Shown in pieces: positions 5,925 through 6,776 of a DNA stretch of 6,776 bases. Both the position numbers and the translations under genes were made by a program. Source of the DNA: Sulfurovum sp. (GTDB lineage Bacteria; Campylobacterota; Campylobacteria; Campylobacterales; Sulfurovaceae); assembly GCA_003978375.1 (NCBI GenBank), contig QNZW01000031.1, forward strand, positions 1-6,776, written 5' to 3'. Below the pieces are notes generated by a model that made no database searches, had not been told where the DNA came from, and saw nothing but the letters and a program-made list of their open reading frames with translations. Position 1 is the stretch's first letter. Each line of letters starts with the position of its first letter.

Positions 5925-6776
5925 AAAACTCCTACTCAAGCCAACCTCTACAATAAAAGAAGCTTTAAATATCATAGACAGTGGAGCTATGCAAATTGCC
6001 TTGGTGGTAGATGAAAACGAAAAGTTATTGGGTACATTAACAGATGGAGATATACGAAGAGGTCTTTTGAATAATCTCACTCTTGATGAGAGTATTGAAA
6101 CGATTATATTTAAAACACCAACGGTTTGCACCACAGATGACACAAAAGAGAAAATACTTGAAATAGCACTGGCTAAAAAATTACATCAGATACCTATTGT
6201 GGATAAAGATGGAAAATTAGTAGGCATAAAAGAGGTCGATGCACTTTTAAAGCCAGAACATAAGAGTAATAAAGTTGTACTTATGGTAGGAGGCTTGGGT
6301 ACTCGTCTAAGACCTTTAACCGATAACATACCTAAGCCTATGCTCAAAGTGGGAAATAAACCTATACTTGAGACGATAATTCTAAACTTTAAAAAGTATG
6401 GTTTTGTCAATATAGTTCTTTGTGTAAGTTATAAATCTGAAATCATTGAAGCGTATTTTAAAGATGGTAGTGCGTTTGGTGTAAATATAGAATATGTACA
6501 TGAAAACAAACGCATGGGTACAGCTGGAGCATTGAGCTTAGCCAAAGAGAAACTAAATGAGCCTTTTTTTGTGATGAATGGTGACTTGCTTACAAATATA
6601 AACTTTGAAAATATGCTGGAGTACCATCTCTCAAATAACGCAATTGCAACAATGGGAGTAAGAGAGTATGATTTTCAAGTGCCTTATGGTGTCGTAGAAA
6701 CAGATGGCGTAAATATAGTAAGCATAGAAGAAAAGCCCGTGCATCAGTTTTTTGTAAGTGGTGGTATATATGTTTT
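5911..6776 (+). CDS. ptmE: CBS-domain sugar-phosphate nucleotidyltransferase, PtmE-like (3' truncated)
   Basis: The frame is open to the window end; 288 complete codons are visible and perhaps 50-70 are missing. Two CBS repeats come first: about residues 8-53, with LGTLTDGDIRRGLL at 40-53, and about 68-113, with HQIPIVDKDGKLVGI at 92-106. A nucleotidyltransferase domain follows: GGLGTRLRPLT at 127-137 with PKPML at 141-145, RMGTAGAL at 201-208, and the metal-binding NGD at 223-225. This CBS-plus-nucleotidyltransferase order is that of Campylobacter PtmE, which makes GDP-GlcN from glucosamine-1-phosphate and GTP to feed GDP-linked legionaminic acid synthesis. Similar proteins occur in many surface sugar clusters, where substrate and nucleotide are unproven. 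The CBS pair suggests control by an adenosine or other nucleotide ligand. LMVGGLG has Val where Ala is usual, a mild change. The gene overlaps legG by 14 bases and so belongs to the operon. Confidence 0.82.
   Translation, partial: MKKYKKLLLKPTSTIKEALNIIDSGAMQIALVVDENEKLLGTLTDGDIRRGLLNNLTLDESIETIIFKTPTVCTTDDTKEKILEIALAKKLHQIPIVDKDGKLVGIKEVDALLKPEHKSNKVVLMVGGLGTRLRPLTDNIPKPMLKVGNKPILETIILNFKKYGFVNIVLCVSYKSEIIEAYFKDGSAFGVNIEYVHENKRMGTAGALSLAKEKLNEPFFVMNGDLLTNINFENMLEYHLSNNAIATMGVREYDFQVPYGVVETDGVNIVSIEEKPVHQFFVSGGIYV

Noticed and set aside
1..6776. Defence system, mobile element or CRISPR
   Set aside because: No transposase, integrase, nuclease, toxin-antitoxin or repeat array could be recognised on either strand; all space is filled by sugar biosynthesis genes.

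Overview
The window is a single plus-strand block of seven genes from an AT-rich bacterium. Codon choice, the poly-A/T-rich style and the gene families suggest a Campylobacterota member of the Sulfurimonas/Sulfurovum/Arcobacter type. This taxonomic call is an inference from style and content; there is no rRNA or marker gene here. No RNA gene, CRISPR array, insertion sequence or convincing terminator was seen, and no gene-free stretch exceeds about 70 bases.

Layout: (1) bases 1-387, the C-terminal end of a Wzz-type polysaccharide chain-length regulator, cut by the window start. (2) A 66-base gap with a ribosome binding site for the next gene; a good sigma-70-like promoter (TTGAGA, 16 bases, TATAAT) sits just before the gap and overlaps the wzz stop codon. 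(3) Six tightly packed genes: a soluble PglF-like sugar-nucleotide 4,6-dehydratase (LegB role, 454-1644), a LegC aminotransferase (1647-2789), a FemAB/GNAT-like putative acyltransferase (2786-3760), a NeuB/LegI synthase (3757-4749), a NeuC/LegG hydrolysing 2-epimerase (4746-5924) and a CBS-domain nucleotidyltransferase of the PtmE type (5911 to the window end, cut). Junctions are a 2-base gap, three ATGA overlaps and a 14-base overlap, so this is almost certainly one operon with translational coupling.

Together the genes describe synthesis of legionaminic acid or a close 5,7-diamino nonulosonic acid: sugar-nucleotide 4,6-dehydration, 4-amination, N-acylation, NDP removal with 2-epimerisation, then condensation with phosphoenolpyruvate. 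The CMP-activating enzyme (LegF/NeuA) is not in the window and is expected downstream. The wzz neighbour suggests the sugar goes into a surface polysaccharide, although flagellin glycosylation cannot be excluded.

The most interesting point is the third operon gene. It occupies the position where the pathway needs an N-acetyltransferase (LegH/PglD, normally a left-handed beta-helix protein), but it is a FemAB/GNAT-like protein and is visibly more AT-rich than its neighbours. It could be a replacement N-acyltransferase, possibly adding something other than acetyl. A second puzzle is a UDP-type dehydratase in the same operon as a PtmE-like protein, which in Campylobacter belongs to the GDP-sugar version of the pathway.
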